64,000 bases of DNA from Gracilariopsis chorda (lineage: Eukaryota > Rhodophyta > Florideophyceae > Gracilariales > Gracilariaceae), in the NCBI GenBank assembly GCA_003194525.1, contig NBIV01000022.1, positions 124,001 to 188,000 on the forward strand. The letters are read 5' to 3'. The translations under genes and the position numbers were made by a program. Below the pieces are notes generated by a model. That model was not told the origin of the DNA. It did no database searches and was given only the letters and a program-made list of their open reading frames with translations. Below are positions 44,001 to 55,048 of this stretch, in pieces; the first letter of the stretch is position 1; every line of letters begins with the position of its first letter.

Positions 44001-46814
44001 ATAAGGCCTGGGCACGAGTCATTTCTCCCGTTATATCCTGAGGTGCGCCTACTTCCTATAGGTCAACCATATACGACACCGGGGATCGTGTGAAAATGAG
44101 GTTGAAGGGGGTTGTACACTTGTAATTATGCAATTGAGTGCTATAGGCATAAACCAGCGGTTAGACATAGTCGTCCCAATCCAAATAGTGCTCGGGAACG
44201 TAATAGACTAACCTCATTGCCTAAGTTCGGTCGACCTTTTCGGCTTGTTTATTGGTTTGAGGGTGATATGCAGTGGTGAGGATATGTTTTAAGCTTAAAG
44301 CCGAGCATACGTGCTCAACAAACATCGAGATACACTGAGAGCCATTGTCCGTAAAAAGATAAAGCGTTATTCCATAAGGATATATCCGTCTAACCAAGAA
44401 AGCCATGGTGACGTTCCTAGCGGTTGTTGATGTAAGCAGAATTGCTCGGGTCAGCTTTGTAAACCGATCCGTAATCACTAGTAGAAACCGATTACCATGG
44501 GTTGATTTTGGGGATGTCCATAGGATTTCTATGGCAATGATTTCCAATGGCACCGGCCGATTTGAATAGCTTCAGTTTCTCCTGGTGCAATGCTTTTGTC
44601 CCTCGGGCTTTGGCGCATGCTGCACAAGTCCTTGCGGTCTCCATTATATCGTTGACCATGAGGGGCATGTAAAAATATCTCCTCAGGGTCTGCTACCTCT
44701 TTGTGCCTCCAGGATGGCCGGCTAATCTTGGGTATTGGGTGAGGTAAATCAGTCGTGCCTGCAAGGCCTTGGGAACCACTCTCTGTAGCGCCCCGTATAA
44801 TGGTGACCTACAGCATAATATGTCTCGACGGTGGTAGGCAAATAATGATCCAGGGGTCCCTACTTTCACTCCTATCCAGACGCAATACTCTTCCCTTGAG
44901 TGGGCCTGAAGGAGCTCCTGGAGGGTTCCTGCCGTGAGTTCAGGACTTTCCGAATAGGCCATATGGATATCGTATGGTGGGCCTTCCCATTCTACGGCAC
45001 ATATGATCGCGGCGCCATGTCCTTCTGCTCCTTCAGCCGACATCACCCCAAGAACCAATTGTCCCTCCTCCTGGTCGTCCTTATCTTGAGCTCGATCCCA
45101 GATGGTGGTAATATCGTCATCCAGCGGGCTTTGGTCTGTACCATCGGTCAAGATGCGTGACAGCGCATCTGCGGCTTGATGCTTCAGTCCCACCCTAAAG
45201 ACCACTTCGTAGTCCAACGCGGCAATGGCACAACCTGCATCCACCCAGAAGGGGAGACGCGTCCTTCATGTTCAGGAGCCATCGGAGGGAGTAGTAATCT
45301 GTCCTAATGGAAAATCGAGTTCCCTCCCAATACTGCCGAAGGTATAGTGCAGACCACACAATTGCCAGGCACTTCTCTCTAGTGCTGTAGTTTCTCTCGG
45401 CCTTGGCTACGGACCCACTCCGGGAGCCCACTGGTCGGTAGCCTTTGGGGTATTCTTGCTCTTGGACGAGCGCCCACCCCACTTGGGTTGCAGAGGCGTC
45501 CAAATCTAGTTGGTACGGTTTATTGGTGGTGGGTAACACCAAGACCGGCGGAATAGCCAAATGGTCCTTCAGGTTCTGGTAAGCCTCGTATTGCTCCTCC
45601 GTGAGGTCCAAACTCTGACGGGGTTCTTTTCTTCAGCATTTCATTCAGGGGAGCTGCAATCCTTGCAAACCCAGGGACAAACCGACGGTGAACATTACAT
45701 AAGCCCAGGAAGGAGCACAATTCCGTATGTGTCTTAGGAGGTCGCGCTTCTCATATAGCCTTGGTCGACGCTTTGGCCACTTGGAGTTATCCCGGCACGA
45801 TCACATGGCCAAGGTAGTCCGCGGAGGGGTGAAAGAAGAAAAACTTCTTCAACTTCAACGTGACGCCCTCATGTTGGAGTAACCTCAGGACTAACTTCAT
45901 ATATGTGAAGTGTACCCTAGTGGACCTGGAAAAGATGATGATATCATGTAAATAGACCAAGGCGAATTTCTATTTGACCTTAGACAGGATGATATCCATG
46001 GAATTTTGGAACGTAGCCGGTGCGTTCATTAGCCGAAAGAGCATCCGCATGAACCAGAAAAGTTCCTCGTGGGTCGTCCAGGTGGTCAACGACTTTGCCT
46101 TGTCGTCCATAGGTACTTGCCAATATCCACAAGTGGCATCCAACGTGGTGAAAACTGCGCGTCACGGAGGGAATCTAGGCAGTCGTCCATCCGAGGAATA
46201 GGTTACGTGTCCCTCTTTGTCACTTATTTCAGTTTACAGAAATCGATACAAAACCGTACGATTCCGTCCTTCTTATCCACAAGGACAAAAATACTCGCCC
46301 ATTCGGCCTCATTGGATCCGCGCGCTCAATGACCCCTTCGGCCTTCATCTTCTTCAATTCCTTGGCTACTACTTCGCGTCCTTTTAGGTCTGTTCGATAT
46401 TGGTGCTGATATTGGGGCGTAGCTCCGTCGTCAAGGTCAATTCGATGGTTTGTGGCGTCAATCTCTCCCGATTCCCACTCCACATTCCAACGAAGTCCTT
46501 GAGGAGGTCAATGACTTATGACCTATAGAGCTCAAGGTCCTCCCCGAGGTTAACGTCGTTCTCTCAACTGGCCCATGGTTCGCGTACGAGAGGCAGCTCC
46601 TCGGATCATATTTCATAATGGCCACAGGCGCAGGCATAGATATCCCCAACACCATGCCCTTAGGAAACCTCATCGGCTTGTAGCGAAAGTTGCTTATGGT
46701 GACCATGAATGGCCAATTGGGTACCACGTTGATGAATCCACTGGCCACTGGCTTGAAGGTGCTGCCTTCGGTCTCGCGGTACATTACGAGGAAAGAAATG
46801 AATGGTATGAGAAA
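41081..46814 (-). mobile_element. Second Ty3/Gypsy chromovirus fossil, 5'-truncated
   Basis: Minus-strand Gypsy parts run from right to left. The pre-RT linker is at about 46,480-46,800. Reverse transcriptase lies at about 45,600-46,480, RNase H at about 44,900-45,600, the integrase finger and core at about 44,220-44,760, and a chromodomain at about 43,250-43,450 (VRYKVRWFGYNSEDD). Gag, protease and the 5' LTR are missing; the right side ends in a minisatellite. No LTR pair was found. The left limit is uncertain. The copy is old, with many breaks, and is unrelated at close range to the young chromovirus at 5-17 kb. Confidence 0.8.
42324..42728 (+). other. Open frame antisense to the second Gypsy fossil
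   Basis: A 134-residue plus-strand frame lies on the 3' side of this element's chromodomain. The C-terminal two thirds look protein-like (LKKIFTSMGILEPTGILKAL then KEVQDALVTILKDNYKVLSE). Its place, between chromodomain and expected 3' LTR and antisense to pol, is the same as that of the two antisense frames in the young chromovirus. I see no sequence similarity to them by eye. Confidence 0.4.
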
Positions 46815-46973
46815 GAGGAGGGAGGGAAGAAACAGAACGAAGTTGTGGATTGAGGAAGAAAGGAGGAGGGAGGGAAGAGACAGATGAAAGTTATGGATTG
46901 AGGAAGGAGGGAGGAGGGAGGGAAGAGACAGGAGGAAGTGGTGGATGGAGGAAGGAAGGAGGAGGGAGGGAGT
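46815..46973. repeat. 48-bp minisatellite (3.3 units)
   Basis: The motif GAGGAGGGAGGGAAGA recurs at 46815, 46863, 46911 and 46959, a strict 48-bp period; the plus strand is nearly all purine. It truncates the second Gypsy fossil on its 5' side. Confidence 0.9.
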
Positions 46974-47070
46974 AGGAAGGGGGGAGTTGGATTGAGTATG
47001 TGTTTCGTTACATTTGGCGTGAACGTTTGATTCATTTGCCAAGTGACGTAACGCTACTCGCATCTCTATA

Positions 47071-47218
47071 TGAGTAAATGAGTAAATCTGTCGCCATCTT
47101 GTCTGCTGTTTGGAGATAGATTTACTCAAAATGCCAAATTTTTTGGAGATACCCACTCCAGTAGAGTTGATCGTGAGTAAATCTATCTCCAAAAATAAAA
47201 AATTTACTCATTTACTCA
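47071..47218. repeat. Nested foldback repeat
   Basis: The outer arms TGAGTAAATGAGTAAAT (47071-47087) and its exact reverse complement (47202-47218) enclose inner arms TTGGAGATAGATTTACTCA (47110-47128) and their exact reverse complement (47174-47192). A 148-bp non-coding foldback element is the simplest reading. It lies 4 bp from the second MITE copy. Confidence 0.88.
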
Positions 47219-47222
47219 ACCA

Positions 47223-47598
47223 CTAGTGTTTATCGGACCGCTGACCTGATATGAGGTCAAAACAATCACCTTTACGTTTAATTTTAGTTACTTTGATTGG
47301 ATTTTTTTGCCTTTTGTAGTCTGTATAAGTTACGCAACATGTTTTTGTATAGCAAAAATTCTAAGTTTCTGTTGTTTGTGCTCGGTGAGAAGCACAAACA
47401 TAAGACAACCAGATGGTTTGATAGAGATGTGCTTGTAAAATATGACTAATTTACTACAGAGCTTCAGAAAACCGGCTTTTTTGATATCAAAAACGTACTT
47501 TTGATTCAAAAACACCGTTCCTGACGCGTGTATGAAAGGTTCAAAACCTTCAAAAAATAATCATTTGGCAACATTACATCCGGGCGGATAGACACTAG
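47223..47598. repeat. MITE-like repeat, copy 2
   Basis: This 376-bp copy runs from CTAGTGTTTATCGGACCGC to GCGGATAGACACTAG and keeps the clearest terminal inverted repeats of the pair. It has the same orientation as copy 1, 7.2 kb away. A long target duplication was not found; a two- or three-base one cannot be excluded. Confidence 0.78.
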
Positions 47599-48081
47599 GG
47601 GTGCTCTAAAGACACACATTACATTTAACAGTAAGTTTGTCTTATAAAATGGCGCTGTTCACCCATAGTTTTGTTCACGGGATACGAAATGGCGTATTTA
47701 CAATGTCCAGTACAGGTTTTTTTGCGTATGCCAACTCCAATTTTGTCATAAAATAAGTATTTTGCAGGCTATGAAGAACAAATGGACGGATTTTGAAGGA
47801 GTTTAATGCGTTCTATCTTTAAATTCTTTTTAAATCTTTGAAAATGACCCACCTTTTGTTCAGGATGATCATGTTCAAGCGCATTTAGTTGTGTACATTC
47901 TGGGAGCGGAAGACTCTGGTCGTCCTGTTTACTTCTTGATCTGGCACTGCCGCTCGTTATAAGCCGCTAGCTACTGTATTGCTGATTGGCTTTGCTGAAG
48001 AATGTGAAGCAGCAGGGATTCAATGCTGATTGACAGTCCCCAGTTGCTGCTTCGCATTCGGAAGTGGGAGAGGGCTGACCT
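47599..48081. other. Spacer, no gene seen
   Basis: No supported frame; probably the 3' flank or LTR remnant of the Copia fossil to the right. Confidence 0.4.
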
Positions 48082-50180
48082 AAAAGAATTTTCTCAGTGT
48101 TCTGAACCTGTCGCGATGAAGATGTTTCGTAAGTACGTCGGCGAGCATGTCTTTTGTCGATATCCATATGGGGGTTATCTGATTACGTGCGGAGTGATGT
48201 TGAAGGTAGTGGTGTCTGATGTCTATGTACTTGCGCCGTTTCGTCCGCGCTTGGTTTTTGGCGATAAAAACCGCCGAATGGTTGTTTATATTTTGAAGTT
48301 TTGGTCAGGTGCACGGATGTCACGCTGAGGCTAGAAGGATTCGAAGCCAGTAGGTGTGTCTCGTTGCGCTTGTGGCTGAGACGCATTCAGCATCTGTGGT
48401 GGAGAGGCTACTACTTTTTGCCGGCTCGATTTCCATGAGATGAAGGTGTTAGACAGAAGATGCATGTTGCCAGTGACTGATTTTCTGTTCGTTGCATTGG
48501 ATAAGTCTGCGTCACTGTAGATCGTAAGCAGTGAGTATTCTGATGCTGGTTGTCGGTTGCAGTTTGTGGCAGTATAGTAGGCCGCGGGTTCGGATACCTT
48601 TGAGGTAGCGAAGCAAGGTCTTAAGGGCTTACAAATGATGAGCGTTGGGGGTATTCATGTGTTGTGCCAATCTTTTTGTACTATAGAAAATATCGGGGCG
48701 TGTGCTGTCTGTGACATAGCGTATGTGTCGAAGACTTTGGTGGCATCGTGTCGCTTGCTCGCTGCTTAGTGACTTGATGGGTTTCTCTTGATCAATGTGT
48801 TTAAATGTGGTGTAGGGTGTATGAAGTGCGTTGTATTCCATCACTTTCGTTTGTGTTAGGATGAATTCAATGGTTTCGGGTTGGGAGATATGGATGCCTT
48901 CGGTTGTTCGTCTTATTTTCCAGTTAGGTAATCGGGTGGGCTGTCCGAAGCCTTTGACCTTGTACTTCTTGAGTAGTTCATGATGCAGGTTGTTGATGTG
49001 GCTTTGGTGGCACGCTAGAATGAGGAAATCATCTATCGTGGTGCGTAGTAGGATGAATCCTGTGTCCAATACATTGGTGTAAAGGCACGGGTCGTCTTCG
49101 AATGGCGTGAAGTGAAGTTTGGTGATAAACTGCTTGAGGCTGTGGTTGTACTAATACGTGGCTGGTGGGCATCCATATATGTTACTTGTCAGCCAGCCAT
49201 AGGTGCTATTGTGTGTATATGTACCATCAAACTGTGGCATTTGTTTTAAATACCCTGGTTTGTCGTGGTTGTATGCTTCATGGAGGGATGTCGATTTGAT
49301 ATCGATATGTTGCATTGGATACTTGAATGCTGCGTGCAGTTCGATGAGAAGTCATTGTGTAGTTCGGTCCGCTGTGTATGTAGTGGTGTCGTTAGGATCG
49401 TAGTGGAGCTCTGTTTTCATGAGGTCGACACGTAAGTTTCATCGTGCTTTACGTTCCGTGAATTTCCCTTCTGCTGAAAATTTATACCTGTAAATCATCA
49501 TTACGCAGATTACGGTTTCTGATAGCGGGCGGAAGTGTGTTGGGAGCCATTGTATGCTACGATGTACATCGAGGTTGTGAATTTCTTGGTTGTGCGCGTC
49601 TTGCCAAATCGATGCATCTGGGTATCTAAGTGCTTGTATCAGGTTGCTGGGGGGCGGTGTGCCGACCTCTATTGATTTTGGTGGTTGTGTTTGGGGTTGA
49701 AGTTTTGTTTTGAAAGCTCGGGTGGTGATGATGTTGGGATCGGTTCGGTTGTGATAGGGATGCAAGTTTTTGGCTCTAATCTGTTGATAGGTGTTCGTCT
49801 GCAGATTTGAGTACGATGATTGTCGTCAGTGATGCATCGTACATATATCTTGCGGGTTGTGCTCTGTTCCCCATTTTTTTCTTCGGGGCGTATATGAGTA
49901 TGTTTCCCGTTCTCCAAAGTTGTATAACCGCTTTAAGGTTGGTTTTGTACCGTGCCACAAATGGTAGGGTGAGTTGTTTGATAATGGCGTGGTGGATAAG
50001 ATTATATTTTAAGATCGTGTCTCTGGTGTTATCTTCCCAGAATTCGGGCCGGAGCTTGGCTGTGGCAAGTGAGGCTCTGACCGATTCCATTATGGTTCGG
50101 TTGAATCATCTGCAACCAAGTTTTCCGATGGTTGATGAGGATTGCGTAGATGATCGTCTGTGTTCTCGGAATGCTAGATA
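48082..50180 (-). mobile_element. Second Ty1/Copia fossil (pol part only)
   Basis: Minus-strand Copia pol segments are recognisable: the integrase C-terminal part at about 49,700-50,180, reverse transcriptase at about 48,980-49,690 (catalytic-loop region with DDFLIL near 49,030), and RNase H at about 48,080-48,900. RNase H ends in the Copia-typical DMLADVLTKHLHRDRF near 48,100-48,150. Gag and LTRs are not seen. It is old, with many breaks. Confidence 0.8.
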
Positions 50181-50390
50181 GAGGTGCTAGATTGCAAATT
50201 TCTTAGGCAAAGGCTCAAAGATACTACGAAAATGATAGATTCTGCTAGTTTCTGGCGCCTGCCAAGTTAAAAAAAATTTTTTTGGAATTCACACTTCCAT
50301 ATCTTACAGAGCCTTGCCTCACCTGCACTGCGCATCGCTAGTTTCAAGTTTGGAGCAAGTTCATTCTCCACTAAAAGCTAGACACAGATC

Positions 50391-50431
50391 TCGAAATGGC
50401 GCTGGCCGCTGCGCGGCCAGCGCTATTTCGA
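50391..50431. repeat. 18-bp near-perfect hairpin
   Basis: Arms TCGAAATGGCGCTGGCCG and CGGCCAGCGCTATTTCGA differ at one base and flank five bases. It lies in an otherwise empty stretch (50,181-50,631) at the left edge of the unusual 50-64 kb region. Confidence 0.82.
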
Positions 50432-50631
50432 GCACCCAACCAAAACTAACATTTTTCTTTCCAACTTTTGAATTTCAAACTTCATACTGCCCTAGTTTGA
50501 CTTTCAAATCATCCTCAGGAACTCATCTGGGCAGCTCTCTCCGTTTTCACACACCCGACGCACCGTGCGTCAGATTCCAATACCACCCATTCCGTCGTCC
50601 TAACAGCCTCAAAGACACTCCTAAAACATCA

Positions 50632-51433
50632 CTAGCCTTCTTCTCCCTCTTCCCTCTTTCCATGCCTCCTCTTCAACTGACTCTTAACCTCCAATCCTTC
50701 TTCGTCCTTCTCCTCCAACCTCCTTTTCACGCTCCCTCTACCTCCAGGAGTAACCGGAGACCCACTCCCGACAGCACCTCCCACCCCACCTTCCCCTCCA
50801 CCTCCATACATCTTGTTCCGCATATCCTCGACTAGATGCACAGCCCTGTCCACCAGTACAAGCCGCTTCTCCAACTCCAAAATTCGTCCTCCCAACTCCT
50901 CATTCTCCTTCCACAGCCTCCCAAGCTCCTCTCCCACACACGCCACAACCCCATCGACGTGCTGCTCTGCCCACACACCAGCCTCCCTCACCCTCCGGCG
51001 CAACTCAGCCACAGCACCCATCGGCACTCCATCCTCTGACTCACTCAGAACCATCCCTCCCAACTCCACGATAACCTCCTCAATACACTCATCCAAACGC
51101 TCCTTAAGCACTCCCCCAGCGCTCCTCAATAGTTTCCTTCACATCGTGGTAGAACCCATCCATTCTTCTCCCTCCACCTCCCCCTACCCCTCCTCCTCGA
51201 CCACCCTCGCCCGCACCTCCCTCCCCACCATCCCCTCCCATCAATCGTCCCAACCCCAAGCTCACTGACCAAAAACTGCAAATAGTAGTCATGGTGAGTG
51301 TGGATGTTCTCAAATGACATGAATCTTCAAGAGTCGTGAATGAATGTTCAAGAGTCGTGAATGAATTTTCAAAAGTCGATAATGAATGTCCCACCTCTTC
51401 ACTTGAACCAACGTCGTCACTGCTTAAATGCAC
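50632..51433 (-). pseudogene. Coiled-coil protein of unknown function, frame not continuous
   Basis: Two overlapping minus-strand frames look like parts of one gene. The upstream part (51,126-51,433) has a seven-residue repeat (SFTTLEH/D) and a long Gly-rich stretch, ending DGFYHDVKETIEERW. The downstream part (50,632-51,129) is a charged coiled coil (ELGRLWKENEELGGRILELE) followed by Gly- and Lys/Glu-rich tails (VKRRLEEKDEEG). The frame changes near 51,127, by an indel in a G run or by an unrecognised small intron. I do not recognise the family. It could belong to the large transposon or be an independent gene. Confidence 0.45.
51324..51386. repeat. Three 21-bp tandem repeats
   Basis: Units are TCTTCAAGAGTCGTGAATGA-like, at 51324, 51345 and 51366. 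They encode the seven-residue SFTTLEH/D-type repeats on the minus strand. Confidence 0.85.
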
Positions 51434-51439
51434 CGCTTA

Positions 51440-52077
51440 TCATTTTCTCATGTGCTCACCACCTTGTCCCTCCCAACACACAAAACAATATTTTGAACCT
51501 CTACACGATAATGCCTTCACCCTCTTCACTCTTCTTCATACATCAAGCACGCCACAATGCATTCATGTATGAAAAGAAACCAGTACTTTCTATATCAACA
51601 GAATGGAAAATAGCGGTATTTGGCTATAACAACGGGATCCTTCACACTCGTACAATCTCCTTCAATTCTCATACATAATCCCATACTCAATTTTACATCC
51701 ATTCGTGTTTCATATGAGCTGCCCCTTCATTCTCCCCTCCAATACACCCATCCCAAGTTTTTTCTCATACTTTTAGACCTTTTTTTATGGAATATAACAA
51801 AGGGAAATCTTTGTAGACATCATCCCTTCATTATTACGCTTCATTCGAAATGAAGCCGCATAAAAAGTAAATCCTCATCGTAGTACACCTCTCCCATTAA
51901 CTATAAACATTAACTATAAAGATCAAAAAGCAATCATCAAATTTAACAAACGAATATCACTAGTTTAACTTATCATTATCAATCGCTTTCATCGTCCTCA
52001 ACTATCGGACCCTCTGCTTCTTTAGGAAACCATTTCACCCTCATCGTCATCCTCCTGTTCATAATCTCCATCAGTGT
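51440..52077. other. AT-rich spacer, no gene seen
   Basis: Only short domain-free frames occur. It separates the coiled-coil frame from the oxygenase remnant and may contain the left limit of the large transposon, which I could not define. Confidence 0.4.
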
Positions 52078-53215
52078 TCATTCCGCTGGTTTCAGTATAT
52101 CCTCATCGTCCTCCTCATCCGACGGGTTCTCACCTTCGGCTTCTTCCATAACTACATCTCTATCGTCAGCTTCATCTCCCCGCTCCTCTTCCCCTCCTCC
52201 CACCTCACATAAATCGCCACGGTCCTTTTCATCATTAAAAAAGGGAGGGCGGAAACCGCTTTGCCTATGCACCGCATCCGGGAGATTGTATCCCTCAGGT
52301 ACAAAGTACATATGGTATCGCATGCAATAGCCTTTCGCTATTGCATCATTTTACCCAGCCCCAGCATGAAATACATCCCCTCTTCCAATGAACACAGAAA
52401 ACGGTGGAACTCTGAACTTCGAACCATCATAGAAGCCGAAAGCTCTTTCAAGTACCCCGTGTCATTGTTAGAGTATGTGACCGTTCAAAAACCCAAATCA
52501 TGAACGCATCCGGTCCCGATGCCATTTCAAAATACCCCGGGTTCACATTTCTCATCCTGTCATTCTCCGTCAAACCCCTGAAATCCGTGTGTAGCACCTG
52601 CCTCGGACAATCCTCTCCAGTACAAAGGATACGGCCACCCATGTGAGGGGCATACATCGTTCCACCTTCAGACAACCCGAGAGCCGCTGCAATCTGACCG
52701 AGCCTTGCATCCAACATGGCTCTCTTTCGAGCAAGAACCGCACCGTTTTCAAGCTCCTAAAATTCTGTCCGCAATCCCTCGTTTGGTTGTGATGAAACGC
52801 CCCACGCCTTGATACCATTCTTAACATCCTTTACCCCTCCTTCATTGATGATCATATTCCAGAAAACACGATTCGCTTCGTTCGTGAGATCCGGTTGCGA
52901 AACAAAGTCGCGTTCGAAGAAGTCCATCAGTTCTCCTATCACATCTTCGTCCATTTGCAGTCCCCTCTTCGAAGCCTCACTCGCCATGCCTTCATCTGTC
53001 CCGAAATTCTCCAGCACACAAAACCCTCTCTCCGACAGCTCCACTCTCTTCTTCGCAAAGTAAACACGAGCCAAGTCCTCTCTCTCAAAAGCGGCCATCC
53101 ATAACGCTTCCTCTTCATTCGATGCCGTTCCTGATGACGGCATCTTCACGCCCAGCACTGCACGTGTCGTAGTACCCATCTTTTTGTGCATTTTGCGCGA
53201 CGCACGCCAGTACAA
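52078..53215 (-). pseudogene. 2-oxoglutarate/Fe(II)-dependent oxygenase remnant
   Basis: The double-stranded beta-helix core is readable. The iron-binding H-x-D lies in QVLHTDF (about 52,580-52,600), followed by ASGPDAFMIWVFERSH. The distal histidine is in PFSVFIGRGDVFHAGAG (about 52,355-52,390), and the co-substrate strand continues in RYHMYFVPEGYNLPDAVH (about 52,260-52,320). An N-terminal region of about 150 residues is helical and of unknown role. The tail is strongly acidic. Enzymes of this fold hydroxylate protein or nucleic-acid bases; TET/JBP act on methylated or plain thymine-type bases. Which class this belongs to cannot be told by eye. The copy is broken in about three places. Confidence 0.72.
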
Positions 53216-53437
53216 GCATGATGAACCATTCGGAAGTCATCAGGTGATAGGCACTCCGCCCGATGGTGCTTCCTCAGATTTATCCTCTGCATCCATGGAT
53301 GGGAATGCTTCACTGCATTTCCACTTGCAGGCCACTCACTGGCAACGAGTATACCAGGTCACCCAAGACATGTCCGCTCCCATAGCCAGCTCTCCTGGCG
53401 TACTTAAGCCAGCTGGAAGCTTGTCAGATTCTTATCG

Positions 53438-54045
53438 TCAAAGCTGCCTGCGGTTTGCTGCTCTCTGCCTCGTCTTCTCATCATCCACAAAGTCCTCCTG
53501 AGCTTCATCCTCGCTTGACTCGAGCACAATGATCTCCTGTGCTGTCAACCACCTCTTCAAATCTCTCCTTTCCATACTACGCAGCACCTCCACCACCTCC
53601 TGCGAGATACCAAAGCCAGGTCGCTTCACACCAGGTGCAGTCGGCTTACGATTCGATCGTCTCTGCCTCTTCACCGGTGGCTCAAAATCAACTGACTCTT
53701 CATCTTCATCTTCGTCCAGGACCTCCACTTTACGCTTCTTGAGATTCGCTTACTTCTTCGAGGCTCCTGGTCAGCGTTTGGAGGCTCCTGAGCAGCTTCT
53801 TCATTCAGACCAAGCAACTCGATCACGTCCACATCGGCCGCAGAGGGAGCAGCAGCAGTAGCATCCTGTCCCTGCATGCCCGACAAAGCGCTGGACAACG
53901 TCCTACGAACCTCTTTCACCTTATTACTCACTCTGGACTCCAGTGAACTGCGTTTCCCTTTCGTATACCACTTCCCCAGACGAGATATGATATACTTTGA
54001 CACAGTCTGGTCAGAATCGCCGATGGTAACCGTGGTATTCATCAC
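53438..54045 (-). pseudogene. Basic/acidic linker protein between ParB-like and oxygenase genes
   Basis: The upstream half has a short helical domain (VSKYIISRLGKWYTKGKR) followed by an Ala-rich acidic stretch. The downstream half is a bipolar low-complexity region (EVLDEDEDEESVDFEPPVK, RQRRSNRKPTAPG) with a helical end, EVLRSMERRDLKRWLTAQE. Basic runs suggest nuclear localisation or DNA contact. It may be the middle of one long protein joining the ParB-like domain to the oxygenase, since all three lie in order on one strand with small gaps. No known family was recognised. Confidence 0.45.
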
Positions 54046-54067
54046 TTCCTGTCATTTTTTTTTTTCT

Positions 54068-55035
54068 TCATGGAACTCCCCAGCTCACTGCAAATGTCAT
54101 ACTTTCTAGAAGCGCAGTCGAAGAAGTACTTTCGGAAATCCTCAAACGGTCCATCTTCACAGTGGCCGCCGACCTCACTCGAACATGCGCCTGTAGACAT
54201 TGGATAGTAAAACGAAACTTATCCCCTGACATTCCAAGCAGAATATCACTAGACACATGAGTGATTCCAATTTGAGGCGTCTCCTGCCACACCACATCGA
54301 AGAACTCTAACAGACCGGGATTACGCGCAAACTTCAGAGCAAGAGCAGAATGGCGATTGAAATGACGTATCTTCCCTTCTTTCCCTTCGTCTCACTGCTC
54401 CACAACACCCCCGTGATTTGGCTTGGTTTAAGCTTCGACAACTCATACCCATCCTGCTCTACGCCATTACGAATAAACGAAACAGCAGTGTGAATCTTAT
54501 CTGCGAAGGACATCACCAGAACATTGGAGCTCAAATCATTCAACGTCTTCCCCAGCCACAACACCTCATTCAATGTCATTCTCCGGCCGTCGTTCCGTTC
54601 CCAAAGCGTGACGTTCAAACCAGCAGTAATCCGTGCCCATCTCGCACCATCCTGCTCGAGGTCCAGTAGAACACTCACTCGATGGAAGCCGTCCACCAAA
54701 ACCACAGGAACAATCAAACGCCCACTCGCATCAATAGCGTCACGAACCGGCACATCCTCCAACAGGGCCACCGCAATCGACCCAAGAGAAGGGAGCCATC
54801 CGAATTTCCTCAGTTTGTTCGAAGTATCTCGAAGATGTTTGTCATTCTTCGAACGAACCATGTTCTTCGGAAATCGAATGTTGTGGATATCGATTACGCA
54901 ATTTTGCTGGTCATAATCATCTCGATTGATTTCTAAGACCCCCAAACTGTTATCCACCTCTTCCGAAGAAACAGCATCACTCATCATATAAAACCCTCTC
55001 CTCCGGATCAAGATCGTTCCTGGAGAGTACAGCAC
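54068..55035 (-). pseudogene. ParB-like (ParB/Srx fold) domain protein
   Basis: The order of motifs follows the ParB N-terminal domain. A strand with IDIHNIRFPKNMVR (the I-x-x-N-x-x-R pattern) comes first, then LRDTSNKLRKFGWLPSLGSI (the S...G...P region). The signature VDGFHRVSVLLDLEQDG matches ParB's DGxxR loop, and a tail with the pattern T-x-x-E-x-L follows. In bacteria ParB binds parS palindromes and uses CTP; related domains are nucleases or are linked to phage methyltransferases. In this gene the HR pair of the loop is intact (about 54,678-54,696). ParB-like domains are rare in eukaryotic nuclear DNA. The product probably binds or cuts DNA. It has at least one break in its C-terminal part. 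Confidence 0.62.
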
Positions 55036-55048
55036 CTCTATGACGTCA

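Noticed and set aside
48000-50180. Plus-strand frames such as 49,807-50,181 as host genes
   Set aside because: They are antisense to recognisable Copia integrase and reverse transcriptase segments.
52310-52347. 10-bp hairpin ATGCAATAGC...GCTATTGCAT
   Set aside because: It lies within the oxygenase coding remnant and is short enough to be chance.
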